NCBI RefSeq assembly: GCF_963678635.1
Contig: NC_087069.1
Coordinates: forward strand, 41,842,831-41,906,830
Direction: 5' to 3'
Length of the DNA: 64,000 nt
Source of the DNA: Symsagittifera roscoffensis
Taxonomy: Eukaryota; Xenacoelomorpha; Acoela; Convolutidae
Of this stretch, positions 22,162-31,508 are shown in pieces (position 1 is the stretch's first letter; every line of letters starts with the position of its first letter). The translations under genes were made by a program, and so were the position numbers. A model generated the notes under the pieces. It did no database searches and was not told where the DNA came from. It saw only the letters and a list, made by a program, of their open reading frames with translations.

Positions 22162-25100
22162 ATGAGGCGGAGTAGGGTACCGGTGCTCGAAAAAAGGTCA
22201 AGTGGATCAAACACGAAATATAATTCATCGCTGCGCGGAACGACATCAACGGGCCCAAAGATAACGAAGACGAACTTTTCAGTTAACATGGTCAGCACAA
22301 GGAGTACAGCGGAGAACAGGGCGAAAGAGGGCACGGAAGGGGAGCGAGTAGAACCCACCATCGAGATTGATCTAGAGACACCCGATCAAAGTGTGGATGA
22401 AACAAGGAAGATGGCGACAGAGTCAACTCCAATGCCCAATGCAGAGGAACCGAACCAGAAACCCATAGAGTTCTCACCCATAGATGACGCGGAAGATGCA
22501 ATAGGCAACACCGAAGAAACGGTGAAAGAAGACTCTCAAGTAAAGAGGACATCTTTTACGGAAAAATTGGGAATAATGTTCGGAATAAAAACGAAAGAAA
22601 ACGTGACTGAAGAACCAAAAGCAGAAAGAGCACGAACATTTGGTACAGTGAGCACGAAAACGACAGAAACCGGCCAGAATGAGGAACAAGCTAAAGCAGA
22701 GGCTACGGCCGAAGAGAAACTCACGGCTGACCATGAAGAGACTACCATTGAGCTGGGCGACTTGTTGGCGAAATTAAATCAGATCGACAAAAGACTTAAG
22801 AACAGTGAAGAAGACAGAGAGGTGATAAAAAAGGAGATAAGATACAACAAGCACGAGTATCTAGACAGTTATTTTAACCTAGCTAAGGCAACAGAGGAGA
22901 GACTCAAGGAAATGTCAGATAAGGTAGAAGCCACCAATGAAGAACGAGAAAAGAACATCAAAACAGACATGCAACAGTTGAAGAACCGATATGATGATGT
23001 CAACAGCCAATTAGGGAGCCTGGAAAGGAGAATGGACACAATGAGCAAGAGTCAAGCCGAGAGTTCGTGTGCAATACAGGCGAAGTTGGATGCAATCTTG
23101 AGAGGTTCTACTCCACAAGAAAGACCGGCAGCGGATCGTACGCAAAGCACCAGAGTTGACTTTGTAGAACCACAAAGGAACAAACGGCAATCGACACCGT
23201 TGCCCTTAACCAGGGATGCGATAAGCATAGCACCAACAGCTGCGAAAACAATAATGAAGAATGGAACGTCGAATACAACGACTGCTCCGGGAGATTCAAC
23301 AGCTAACAGCAACACAGGACCGGATGCTATGACATGGGCCAGCACTTGGGAGATGATGAACAGGACTCTAGAGGCCTTCGCCACGAGGAACACTGACTCG
23401 AGCGACAGGAGAGAGGGAAAATCAAGAAAGACATTCAAGAAGCCAAAAGAATTCAAGGACGACTCCGATGGATGCATTGACACTTGGGTGGAAGTGATGA
23501 GATTACATCTAGAACAAGACAACTTGAGTGACGAAAGACAAGCATGTACAGCCATACTGAGCAACTTGGAAGGAACGGCATTAAAATGCGTGGTCGCAAA
23601 GAAGGAGGAAGAACGTGACACCGCGGACAAGATCTTCGAGATATTGCTGAATCGATTCGGGTCAGGCATGAAGGGTCACCAAGCGATGATGCGATTTGAA
23701 AAGAGAAGGCAGAGGGACGACGAGTCAATAGATCGGTTCCTAGATGACCTCGAGAGCTTGAGAAGGAGGAGTGACCCAGAGGAGTCGACAAATAGACGGA
23801 ACTTTAGCATTGCCTCGAAGTTCATCGATGGGGTGAAAAGTGATGACTTAAGGACAATGTTAGCAACATACTACACATTGTCGAAGGACAGCGCACCCAC
23901 CCCAGAAGAAATGAGACAGAAATCAAGAGAATACATGCTGATGAAACCTAAGAAGTACTCATATTCCGAAAACAGGAACACGCAAGGGGGAAGCCAACCC
24001 CAGAGGTCATCATGGTACAAACCTAGAGATGATATGGACAAGCGCAGATCATGCGCGAACTGCGGGTCAGCGGATCATCATGTGGCTGACTGCACAACGT
24101 ACAAACAAGGCATGAAGAGCCTAGGTTATGCACCGGATGAAGAGGATATGAGCCAGATGGAGGAACACGAGTACTATAATGGCTTGATCATCAAGATAGG
24201 CGCCAGATGCTTCTTCTGTAACCAGGAGGGGCACTTCAGAATGGATTGTCCCTTGTTCTGGGAAGCGGTCAAGGACCAGAATCACCCCAAACATAAGTTG
24301 GCATTAGCGGCGGTGCAGAATCAGCGGAACAGGCAAAACGAGTTTGAATCTAGGAACTTGGGGGCACCAAACACCGAATTGCCGACGAAGACAGTGAAAG
24401 CTGTTACACATGTTAGTGGTGCGTTAGAGTCCGCGGCCGGAAGCTCTCTAGAGATAAATTATGAGAAAGCGGCGACGGAAGCAATTGCCAAAGTGAAACA
24501 AGATCTGGCTGCGAAAGAAATAGAGCAACGACTAAAGTTGGAGATCGAAAGACAGAATTTTAACGGAGCATTAACCGGATCGAACTCAATACCAGAGGCT
24601 AGAACGGGCTCAATGAAGACCGGGAATTGTAACACCGTGAAAATGGTGACAGGTAAACCTTTTGGAATATCGAAAATCGGAGCAAGAATAATGTCGATAA
24701 TCACAGTGGGCGGACACGAGGTAACCAGAAACTTGAGCGAGCCGAGCGACCAGACGATAATGCACATTGACGTGTATGCAGACTACTTGAGTGGAATAAG
24801 TCCACAAACGACTTCTAGAGCGCTCAGGGCACTACTCACGAGAGGGGGCAGCAAATCGGTACGTGTTGATAATAGGTACACTGAAGCTTATGGTCCACAC
24901 GAGGTCATGCTAAATATAGATGGAATCAACATCTATACCAAGACGATGATAACATGCGACGAAGACCTAATTGGACAAATCTATGTAGGGAAAGAAGAGT
25001 TGAAAGTAAGATCGATCGGACACTGTGCCATGCTTGAAGAAGATGCAATGCACATCGGGACGGAAGCAGACGTGACAGGGCACGTGCTAGACATAAATGG

Positions 25101-28100
25101 CAAAAAGACTCAGTTGCGTGGATTACTTGACACGGGAGCAGTCTTGAGCGTCATACCAATCGAAACATGGGAAAAGATGGGCTTTGACAAAGGTGACTTG
25201 ATAGACTCGAGAATACGGCTGTCAGCTGCAAACAAAGGGGCCCTACGGGTGCTGGGCAGGACGCCGATAATAGCCCTCAATTTGGGGGAACGTAACCTGT
25301 GGATGAGCTTCATCGTGGTAGAAAACCTAGATGAATCTGACCAATTCATTTTGGGCAGAGACTTCATCAGGAATTTCGACGTAACGATTGATCTAAATAA
25401 TGCAATGTTCAGGATACGGAATCCGGATAGGAGGTACGCAATCAAACCGGTAAATTTAATAATGGCGAATGAAAACAAAGCACCGGTATTCTTGAGTAGG
25501 AGAGTGAGGTTAAAAGCTAATGAAGCGGCAATCGTAAGCTTGAGGATGAAAAATTATAATGAACTAAGTGACAACAAGCAAGTGTGTATAGTTCCGAATC
25601 CCAATAGTCAAAGCGCTGCTGTTTTAGGAAGATCATTTTCGATAACGAAGAGCGGCCTCTGCGTCAGTGTCTTGTTGAATACCCTTGATATACCGATCAC
25701 GATACAGAGAGGGAGGAAGCTGGGATATGCTTTACCGGTTAAAACTCGATATGAATCAATTGAAAACTCAAAACAAAATGAAGTTGTTGATTGTCCCAAC
25801 CACAGGGACAAAATTTGTATCTTGAGACGATTGCAGAGAATAAAAGATTCTTCAGGTCTTATCAAATCACTTAAGTCAGAAACGGACGATGGGCTTTCGA
25901 GCTGTTCGAACTTTCCAGAGCGACCCACACTAGATGAAATGCAAATTGATAAACCGGTTCTGCCGGAGATTGAACATTTAAGGGGCAAACTGAAAGATGA
26001 ACAGCTCGAAGCTATCAAGGACGTACTAGAGCGAAACGAGGAGGTCTTTTCAAGGCATAAGGCGGATATCGGGTGTTGTAATTTTGTTGAACATGAAATT
26101 GAACTTGAGGAAAACGCGGTACCACACAGGGAGGGGGCGAGGCGCATGACCCCACACAAATCGGACGCGTGTAGAAAAGAAATCGAAACGTTACTAGAGT
26201 ATGACATGATAGAACCATCCAAGTCACCGTGGGCGTGTGGAGTAGTGATGGCCAAAAAGAAAGGCGACCAGTTAAGGTTTTGTTGTGACTTTCGATACCT
26301 GAACTCCGTCACGGTGAAGGATGCCTATCCCATACCTAGAATTGATGAGAGCCTCTCGAAGTTAGGTGATGCGAAATTTTTTACGACTCTTGATTTAGGC
26401 TCGGCCTTTTGGCAGGTACCATTAAGGAAGCAAGACAGGGACAAGACAGGGTTCGCCTGCGAGTTGGGTCTGTTTCAATGGAAACGGATGCCGTTTGGAC
26501 TCTGCAATGCAACAGCCACGTTTCAGCGGCTGATGGCACACGCGTTGATAGGCGTGACGAAGAAGTACGGCAACCTGGTAATGTGCTACGTGGACGACGT
26601 GGTAATAGCAACACCGACACTAGAAAACCACATCGAGAGGCTTGACGAGGTGTTCGCGTGCATGAAAAGATCGGGGCTGAAGTGTAAACCATCAAAGTGC
26701 GAGATACTCAAGGACTCGATTAAATACTTGGGAAGGATGGTAGATAAGCACGGCATCAGACCTGATCCAGACGCCGTGGAAGCAGTCCTAACCTGGAAAT
26801 CACCGAAGACGGAGCACCAGCTGATGAGCTTCCTGGGTTTCGCCAACTATTATAGAGAATTCATCAAGGGCTATGCGGACAAGGTATACCCGATGCAACA
26901 ACTAATGAGACATAAGGGCAAGAAGTTCACGTGGAACAACGCGGCAGAAGAGTCATTCCAGAGAATAAAGAAAGAGCTATGTGAGGCACCAGTACTGGGT
27001 ATGCCGACAGAGAAGGGGATGTACGTGCTAGACACGGACGCGTCAGTAGTCGCTATTTCTGGGATTCTCCATCAAGAACAAGAATGGAATGGGAAGACAG
27101 TCTTGAGACCAATAGCATACGGGAGCAAGGTCCTAAGTGACACAGAAATGAAGTACGGAGCACCGAAAGCAGAGATGTTCGCGGTGGTCACCTTTGTCGA
27201 AAAATACAGAGCATACCTAGGCAGTGAGCCCTTCAAGCTGCGAGTCGACAACCGAGCACTAAGCTGGCTGAAAACGTACTCAATGGACCAGAACTATATT
27301 GGGAGGTGGATAGTTCGCTTGGATGGATACAACATGATAATTGAGCACAGAACACGAGATAAACATCAAAATGCTGACAGCTTGAGTAAGAAGACGGAGT
27401 TCTACGAGAGGCAAGAACAAAGAGAGGCGGACAGACCTGAGATCAAAGATGGCTTCTCCTTCATGGACAAAGAAACGTACGACAGTCTTCCACTCACGAG
27501 ATGGCTGGACAAATCAGGCAAACCGATTGAAGATCATCCCGAATTGCCGAAAGAAACTCTTGAAAAGACCATCTTGAAGAAAAGCAGTGGGATGCCGATA
27601 GGAATAATGCTCAAGTCCAAAATCGTGAGGGAGACACTCAAGGCAAAAGGTTATGATCTCACCCAGGTAGAGGAGGGAACGGTCCAAGATGAAGACTTAA
27701 TGAGGTTGCTTGAGAAACTATCAGATGACAAGCCCGTGATCCAAGGGAAAGGTCAGGAGGCACCGGAACTAACCATACTTCGGAGAGAAGAAACAGTGAA
27801 CAATACTGACGTCTCAAAAGGAAGCATCACTGATAGCAAGGAAGTTGTGCGATCACTAGTTGAAAAAATCCCCGACAAAATTCTGGAGCAGACAAAAGTC
27901 AGGGATAAAAAAGTAACATTCAGAGAAGAAGTTGAACACCTGGGACTAGATCAAGAGTCCGGGGAGTGGTCCAGATTCATGGAAGAAGACGAAACCGGAG
28001 AAGGGAAATTGTCCGGGGAGCGTGAAGAATGGGATGAAGACTCGGATGAGAGCAGCGAAGACCAAGACAGTCTATGCATGATACTGGCGGAAGAGAAGAT

Positions 28101-30966
28101 AAGACAGCACGACAGGGAATTACAGACGGATCCATCTTCAGGGACGTACAATCTGGAAATACAAGAGGTACGAGGTGGTGAAGAGCTCGAGAAAATAGCA
28201 GTTTCAAGAAAACCACTAAGGGAACTATCGTGCAACTCAAACGTCAGAACGAATCTGGTACCAGAAGACGACATGAAAATCGTGAAAAGGATGATATGTG
28301 TGAAGCTGAGCGATGACATCCACAACCCTGGTGAAATGAATGGACAGATCATGGCGCTAAAGGAGCACGTTAAGGCGAGATACAGGCTGTCTGACCTAAT
28401 AAGGGCCCAGAGGAATGACAAAATGACAAGTAACCTCTCCAAATGGATCCATTCGGGAGTCAAGGAGAAGGGGGAACTTGAGGAAGACAGCTACAAGATC
28501 TTGAGCCAGTTCTACAAAGAAAAGAGAGATTTACTTTATCACACAGCTGAAGGGGTGGTAGCGTGCAAGAGAAGAGATGAGGAAAAAATATTACACAAAC
28601 ACAACCTCATCATACTACCACAACTGTACCAAACGGAAGTGCTTTTCAGATCACACGACCAGATGGGCCATCAGGGGATAGATAAAGTACAACAAAGGAT
28701 ACTTCACAGGTTTGACTGGCCGGGAATGAGAAAAGCTTGCGAGAGGTGGGTGAATGCCTGCCTAGCATGCCTTCAAGTAAAAGACCCAAGGAAGATGAAG
28801 TTTCCCCTCAAGTCGGTCGAGAGTTCGGAATTCAATGAAGTGGTGCAGATAGACCATCAGAAAATCTGCATGACGGAGTCGGGTTATAACCAAATACTAG
28901 TTATAATAGATCACTTCACCAAGTTGGCGGAAGCGGTTCCGTGCCAGACAGCCTCAGCAGAGGAGACATGTGATCACCTGATAACGCATTGGATATCGCG
29001 ATATGGTTGTCCAATGACTTTCCAGTCAGACAACGGCAAGGCTTTTGTGGGGGACTTGACAAAAGAATTGATGAAGAGATCACACATTGCTCAAGCACAC
29101 TCGACGACCTATCATCCACAGACCAATGGGTTGGTAGAGAGACAGAACAGGACACTGGTCAACATGCTCAGGGTGTACTGCTCGAGATACATGACGGACT
29201 GGGACAAATACCTGCCACAAGTAGTAGGAGCCTATAATAGTACTCAGCACTCAACGACGGGTATCAGTCCTTTCATGATGTTGACAGGCAGGGAAAGGGC
29301 AATGCCTCTAACATTCTTCTACCCGGAGTACGAGGGGAAGAGGACGTCACCTCAAGCATACGTGAAGGAAGCGATCAAAAGACAACAAGAGCTAAACGAG
29401 CTATGTCGGAGAAACACGGCGCAAGCGCAAATGAGGCAACGCAAGAAATATGACGAAAAGATACTAAGAGCAAAGCCATACGAAGTGGGCCAATACGTGT
29501 GGGTTTTCCAAAATGTCATACCGCCCAAGGGAACAAAGAAACTACTCAAGAAATGGAGAGGACCGTTCATGATTACGGAAGTACATCAACAAGGAAGGTT
29601 CTATCGCTTGAGTACAGGGCGAGCAGCACATTACGAAAATCTGAAGCCTCACATTCCGTCTCCGGAGGACTGGTGCCTGCCAAAAGACATGGAAGGTCTT
29701 GAGTACCTGGTGGTGGAACCAGCGTGCGAAGTGAATGAGAAAGGCACTAGAGAGAAAAATGATGGTAATGAGAACTTGAGTTTGGACGACAACGAAAAGA
29801 TAGAAGTGGAGTCGGATGCAGGTTCATTTGTAGAAGAAGACTGGAACGATCCCGAGCAAAACGAGGTACCGAAGTGGATGGAACCGGATCGACCAACACC
29901 ACCGGAAACCAGGACGGGCAATCGTAAACGAACAGGTATGAGGTACAATAGGTACGGGGATGACTTCTTGATCGATAAGATACAGCCAGACAAGTTGGGC
30001 GATGAACTACTAAGCGCAGGCGAACTGGAGGCCGAAGAGGAATGGCAAGTGATTGACGATGGTGGACATTATCCGCAGGATGATTACTCGACGCCAGAAT
30101 TGGAGACGGATCTCGAGCAGAGTGAAATAGAAAGGAGGGAGAACTCGAACTTGAGGATTCTAGAGTGGATGCGTGATGTCAAAGACGAGAGCCGCGAAGG
30201 ACAAAGCATTCAGCAAATCGATGTATCAGCAGCAAATTACATGAAGACAGAGGACCCTCTTTTCGGATGGACAGCAACAGACAGGCCACTGGACATCCCC
30301 AAGGACAATTCAGACCCGACTACATCGACGGGGACGTCGATAAATATTTTTGTCCGGGGAGTGGGGGTAGGACTTACCCACACCGAAAATTTGATGATAA
30401 AGAAGCTCAAGGAAGTGAGGGAAACAAGCGGATTGGAACTGGAGGAAGAAGAACCAGAGCCTACCATGGGAAGGAATTTCAAAACGAAATTCGAAATACC
30501 CAATGAATACTCAGAGAACATCATGATAACGGATAGCGACTTCATCCTGTCAAACAGGACCAGCGCGATCTGCATCACGGCGGACATGAGTTTCAAATCA
30601 AGATTGGAGGCTGACTTCAAAAGAGAGTACCAGAACGTAGAGTTTCTGTTCAGACAGAGGCCAGCACTGGGAGGCATAGCAGCGCTTCCACCGTCAGTGG
30701 CACAAGTCCCGGGCAAATACCTCTGCTTCCTAGTAACGAGAGTCAACGACAGAAACACAATTGATCCCGAACACGTGATATTGGCACTGACAAGACTACG
30801 TGACTTCATGATTGAAAGAGGAATAGTGGAGGTCTCGATGCCGGTGTACGACCCAAACAGGGGCAAACTGAGCTCGAGGGAATTGTATGCTATCCTACAT
30901 GTGGTCTTTGCAGAAACCGAGATAATGGTGCATCTTCACAAGAAGTACTACTTGAGCATCGCCTGA
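22162..30966 (+). CDS. ORF1: Gypsy gag-protease-RT-RNase H-integrase polyprotein with macro-like C-terminal module
   Basis: 2934 codons in one frame, with no gag-pol frameshift. Domains in order: acidic/coiled N-terminus; gag-like helical region (~440-600); two CX2CX4HX4C zinc knuckles (Cys 631 and Cys 683); aspartic protease LLDTGA (DTG 990-992); reverse transcriptase with YVDD at 1476-1479; RNase H (VLDTDAS, Asp 1624); integrase zinc-binding HDQMGHQG from His 2165 and catalytic Asp 2231, Asp 2290 and Glu 2326; GPF motif (WRGPF); acidic linker; final ~150 residues resembling a macro (ADP-ribose-binding) domain (DSDFILSNRTSAICITADM, KYLCFLVTR, MPVYDPNRG). The usual macro GxGIA loop is replaced by KSRLE, so ligand binding is doubtful. 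The protein replicates the element through an RNA intermediate. ATG 22162 is the first in frame; Met 43 (ATG 22288) is an alternative start. All catalytic residues are present. Confidence 0.95.
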   Translation: MRRSRVPVLEKRSSGSNTKYNSSLRGTTSTGPKITKTNFSVNMVSTRSTAENRAKEGTEGERVEPTIEIDLETPDQSVDETRKMATESTPMPNAEEPNQKPIEFSPIDDAEDAIGNTEETVKEDSQVKRTSFTEKLGIMFGIKTKENVTEEPKAERARTFGTVSTKTTETGQNEEQAKAEATAEEKLTADHEETTIELGDLLAKLNQIDKRLKNSEEDREVIKKEIRYNKHEYLDSYFNLAKATEERLKEMSDKVEATNEEREKNIKTDMQQLKNRYDDVNSQLGSLERRMDTMSKSQAESSCAIQAKLDAILRGSTPQERPAADRTQSTRVDFVEPQRNKRQSTPLPLTRDAISIAPTAAKTIMKNGTSNTTTAPGDSTANSNTGPDAMTWASTWEMMNRTLEAFATRNTDSSDRREGKSRKTFKKPKEFKDDSDGCIDTWVEVMRLHLEQDNLSDERQACTAILSNLEGTALKCVVAKKEEERDTADKIFEILLNRFGSGMKGHQAMMRFEKRRQRDDESIDRFLDDLESLRRRSDPEESTNRRNFSIASKFIDGVKSDDLRTMLATYYTLSKDSAPTPEEMRQKSREYMLMKPKKYSYSENRNTQGGSQPQRSSWYKPRDDMDKRRSCANCGSADHHVADCTTYKQGMKSLGYAPDEEDMSQMEEHEYYNGLIIKIGARCFFCNQEGHFRMDCPLFWEAVKDQNHPKHKLALAAVQNQRNRQNEFESRNLGAPNTELPTKTVKAVTHVSGALESAAGSSLEINYEKAATEAIAKVKQDLAAKEIEQRLKLEIERQNFNGALTGSNSIPEARTGSMKTGNCNTVKMVTGKPFGISKIGARIMSIITVGGHEVTRNLSEPSDQTIMHIDVYADYLSGISPQTTSRALRALLTRGGSKSVRVDNRYTEAYGPHEVMLNIDGINIYTKTMITCDEDLIGQIYVGKEELKVRSIGHCAMLEEDAMHIGTEADVTGHVLDINGKKTQLRGLLDTGAVLSVIPIETWEKMGFDKGDLIDSRIRLSAANKGALRVLGRTPIIALNLGERNLWMSFIVVENLDESDQFILGRDFIRNFDVTIDLNNAMFRIRNPDRRYAIKPVNLIMANENKAPVFLSRRVRLKANEAAIVSLRMKNYNELSDNKQVCIVPNPNSQSAAVLGRSFSITKSGLCVSVLLNTLDIPITIQRGRKLGYALPVKTRYESIENSKQNEVVDCPNHRDKICILRRLQRIKDSSGLIKSLKSETDDGLSSCSNFPERPTLDEMQIDKPVLPEIEHLRGKLKDEQLEAIKDVLERNEEVFSRHKADIGCCNFVEHEIELEENAVPHREGARRMTPHKSDACRKEIETLLEYDMIEPSKSPWACGVVMAKKKGDQLRFCCDFRYLNSVTVKDAYPIPRIDESLSKLGDAKFFTTLDLGSAFWQVPLRKQDRDKTGFACELGLFQWKRMPFGLCNATATFQRLMAHALIGVTKKYGNLVMCYVDDVVIATPTLENHIERLDEVFACMKRSGLKCKPSKCEILKDSIKYLGRMVDKHGIRPDPDAVEAVLTWKSPKTEHQLMSFLGFANYYREFIKGYADKVYPMQQLMRHKGKKFTWNNAAEESFQRIKKELCEAPVLGMPTEKGMYVLDTDASVVAISGILHQEQEWNGKTVLRPIAYGSKVLSDTEMKYGAPKAEMFAVVTFVEKYRAYLGSEPFKLRVDNRALSWLKTYSMDQNYIGRWIVRLDGYNMIIEHRTRDKHQNADSLSKKTEFYERQEQREADRPEIKDGFSFMDKETYDSLPLTRWLDKSGKPIEDHPELPKETLEKTILKKSSGMPIGIMLKSKIVRETLKAKGYDLTQVEEGTVQDEDLMRLLEKLSDDKPVIQGKGQEAPELTILRREETVNNTDVSKGSITDSKEVVRSLVEKIPDKILEQTKVRDKKVTFREEVEHLGLDQESGEWSRFMEEDETGEGKLSGEREEWDEDSDESSEDQDSLCMILAEEKIRQHDRELQTDPSSGTYNLEIQEVRGGEELEKIAVSRKPLRELSCNSNVRTNLVPEDDMKIVKRMICVKLSDDIHNPGEMNGQIMALKEHVKARYRLSDLIRAQRNDKMTSNLSKWIHSGVKEKGELEEDSYKILSQFYKEKRDLLYHTAEGVVACKRRDEEKILHKHNLIILPQLYQTEVLFRSHDQMGHQGIDKVQQRILHRFDWPGMRKACERWVNACLACLQVKDPRKMKFPLKSVESSEFNEVVQIDHQKICMTESGYNQILVIIDHFTKLAEAVPCQTASAEETCDHLITHWISRYGCPMTFQSDNGKAFVGDLTKELMKRSHIAQAHSTTYHPQTNGLVERQNRTLVNMLRVYCSRYMTDWDKYLPQVVGAYNSTQHSTTGISPFMMLTGRERAMPLTFFYPEYEGKRTSPQAYVKEAIKRQQELNELCRRNTAQAQMRQRKKYDEKILRAKPYEVGQYVWVFQNVIPPKGTKKLLKKWRGPFMITEVHQQGRFYRLSTGRAAHYENLKPHIPSPEDWCLPKDMEGLEYLVVEPACEVNEKGTREKNDGNENLSLDDNEKIEVESDAGSFVEEDWNDPEQNEVPKWMEPDRPTPPETRTGNRKRTGMRYNRYGDDFLIDKIQPDKLGDELLSAGELEAEEEWQVIDDGGHYPQDDYSTPELETDLEQSEIERRENSNLRILEWMRDVKDESREGQSIQQIDVSAANYMKTEDPLFGWTATDRPLDIPKDNSDPTTSTGTSINIFVRGVGVGLTHTENLMIKKLKEVRETSGLELEEEEPEPTMGRNFKTKFEIPNEYSENIMITDSDFILSNRTSAICITADMSFKSRLEADFKREYQNVEFLFRQRPALGGIAALPPSVAQVPGKYLCFLVTRVNDRNTIDPEHVILALTRLRDFMIERGIVEVSMPVYDPNRGKLSSRELYAILHVVFAETEIMVHLHKKYYLSIA
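30347..30383 (+). promoter_or_regulatory. Candidate internal (central) polypurine tract, element B copy
   Basis: Lies inside ORF1, encoding part of FVRGVGVGLTHT. All 37 bases match element A (11641-11677 minus), including synonymous positions. It contains GTCCGGGGAGT, the same as the start of the 3' polypurine tract, followed by another G-rich run. Confidence 0.45.
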
Positions 30967-31247
30967 GTCGGGTACATGGAGGTATCGAGTCGGGTGTGAG
31001 GGAGGAGTCTTGAGTTAGGTACTGGGGTGCGGCGCAGGTAAAGGGATCTTAAGATGTGATTGGCATGACAATTGAATTTTAAAAGAAAGAATTGATGGTG
31101 CTAAAACATAAAATGAATCTGCATGTTCTTAAGGGAAATCCAATCGAATTGTTTTAAGTGATATGTGAATGATAGGATTTTAATCATATGGGTAAAAGGG
31201 GGGTCTCTAGGTCAGGAACGTGACATACTAAGTTTTAATGAGCGTTA

Positions 31248-31256
31248 TGTTTTCAG
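31248..31256 (+). promoter_or_regulatory. Candidate splice acceptor for ORF2 subgenomic mRNA
   Basis: TGTTTTCAG followed by A fits the nematode-type TTTTCAG consensus. It lies 252 nt upstream of the ORF2 ATG, with no ATG-initiated long ORF between. A donor would have to lie in the LTR or leader. Not tested. Confidence 0.4.
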
Positions 31257-31394
31257 ATCAAGTTTGAAAAACAAAGTTGAACATCCAACTACACTCAAGC
31301 GAGAAACAGAAAAAGAGAATCTTGATTGAACACGCGACAATCCGGATCTACAGCAAGTGCTTGAAGAGAAGATTTCTAGAGATTTCTTGAATTG

Positions 31395-31473
31395 GGTAAT
31401 ACTTGAGTTGGCAAGGTAATACTTGAGTTGGTAAGGTAATTCTTGAGTTGGTAAGGTAATTCTTGAGCTGGTT
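31395..31473 (+). repeat. 20 bp tandem repeat, 4 copies, before ORF2
   Basis: Copies start at 31395, 31415, 31435 and 31455, each like GGTAATWCTTGAGTTGGTAA. They carry the CTTGAG word that is also frequent in the rest of element B. Confidence 0.85.
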
Positions 31474-31508
31474 GACACCTATCTACACACATCCCGAAGT
31501 TATAAAGA

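Larger units (their letters stand above)
30967..31508 (+). other. Element B spacer between ORF1 and ORF2
   Basis: 542 bp with no gene. It contains a strong acceptor-like TGTTTTCAG ending at 31256 and four 20 bp tandem repeats at 31395-31473. Confidence 0.7.

Noticed and set aside
22162-22290. Codons before Met 43 of ORF1 as an untranslated region
   Set aside because: Cannot be decided. The first ATG was kept because the frame is open, but ATG 22288 remains possible.
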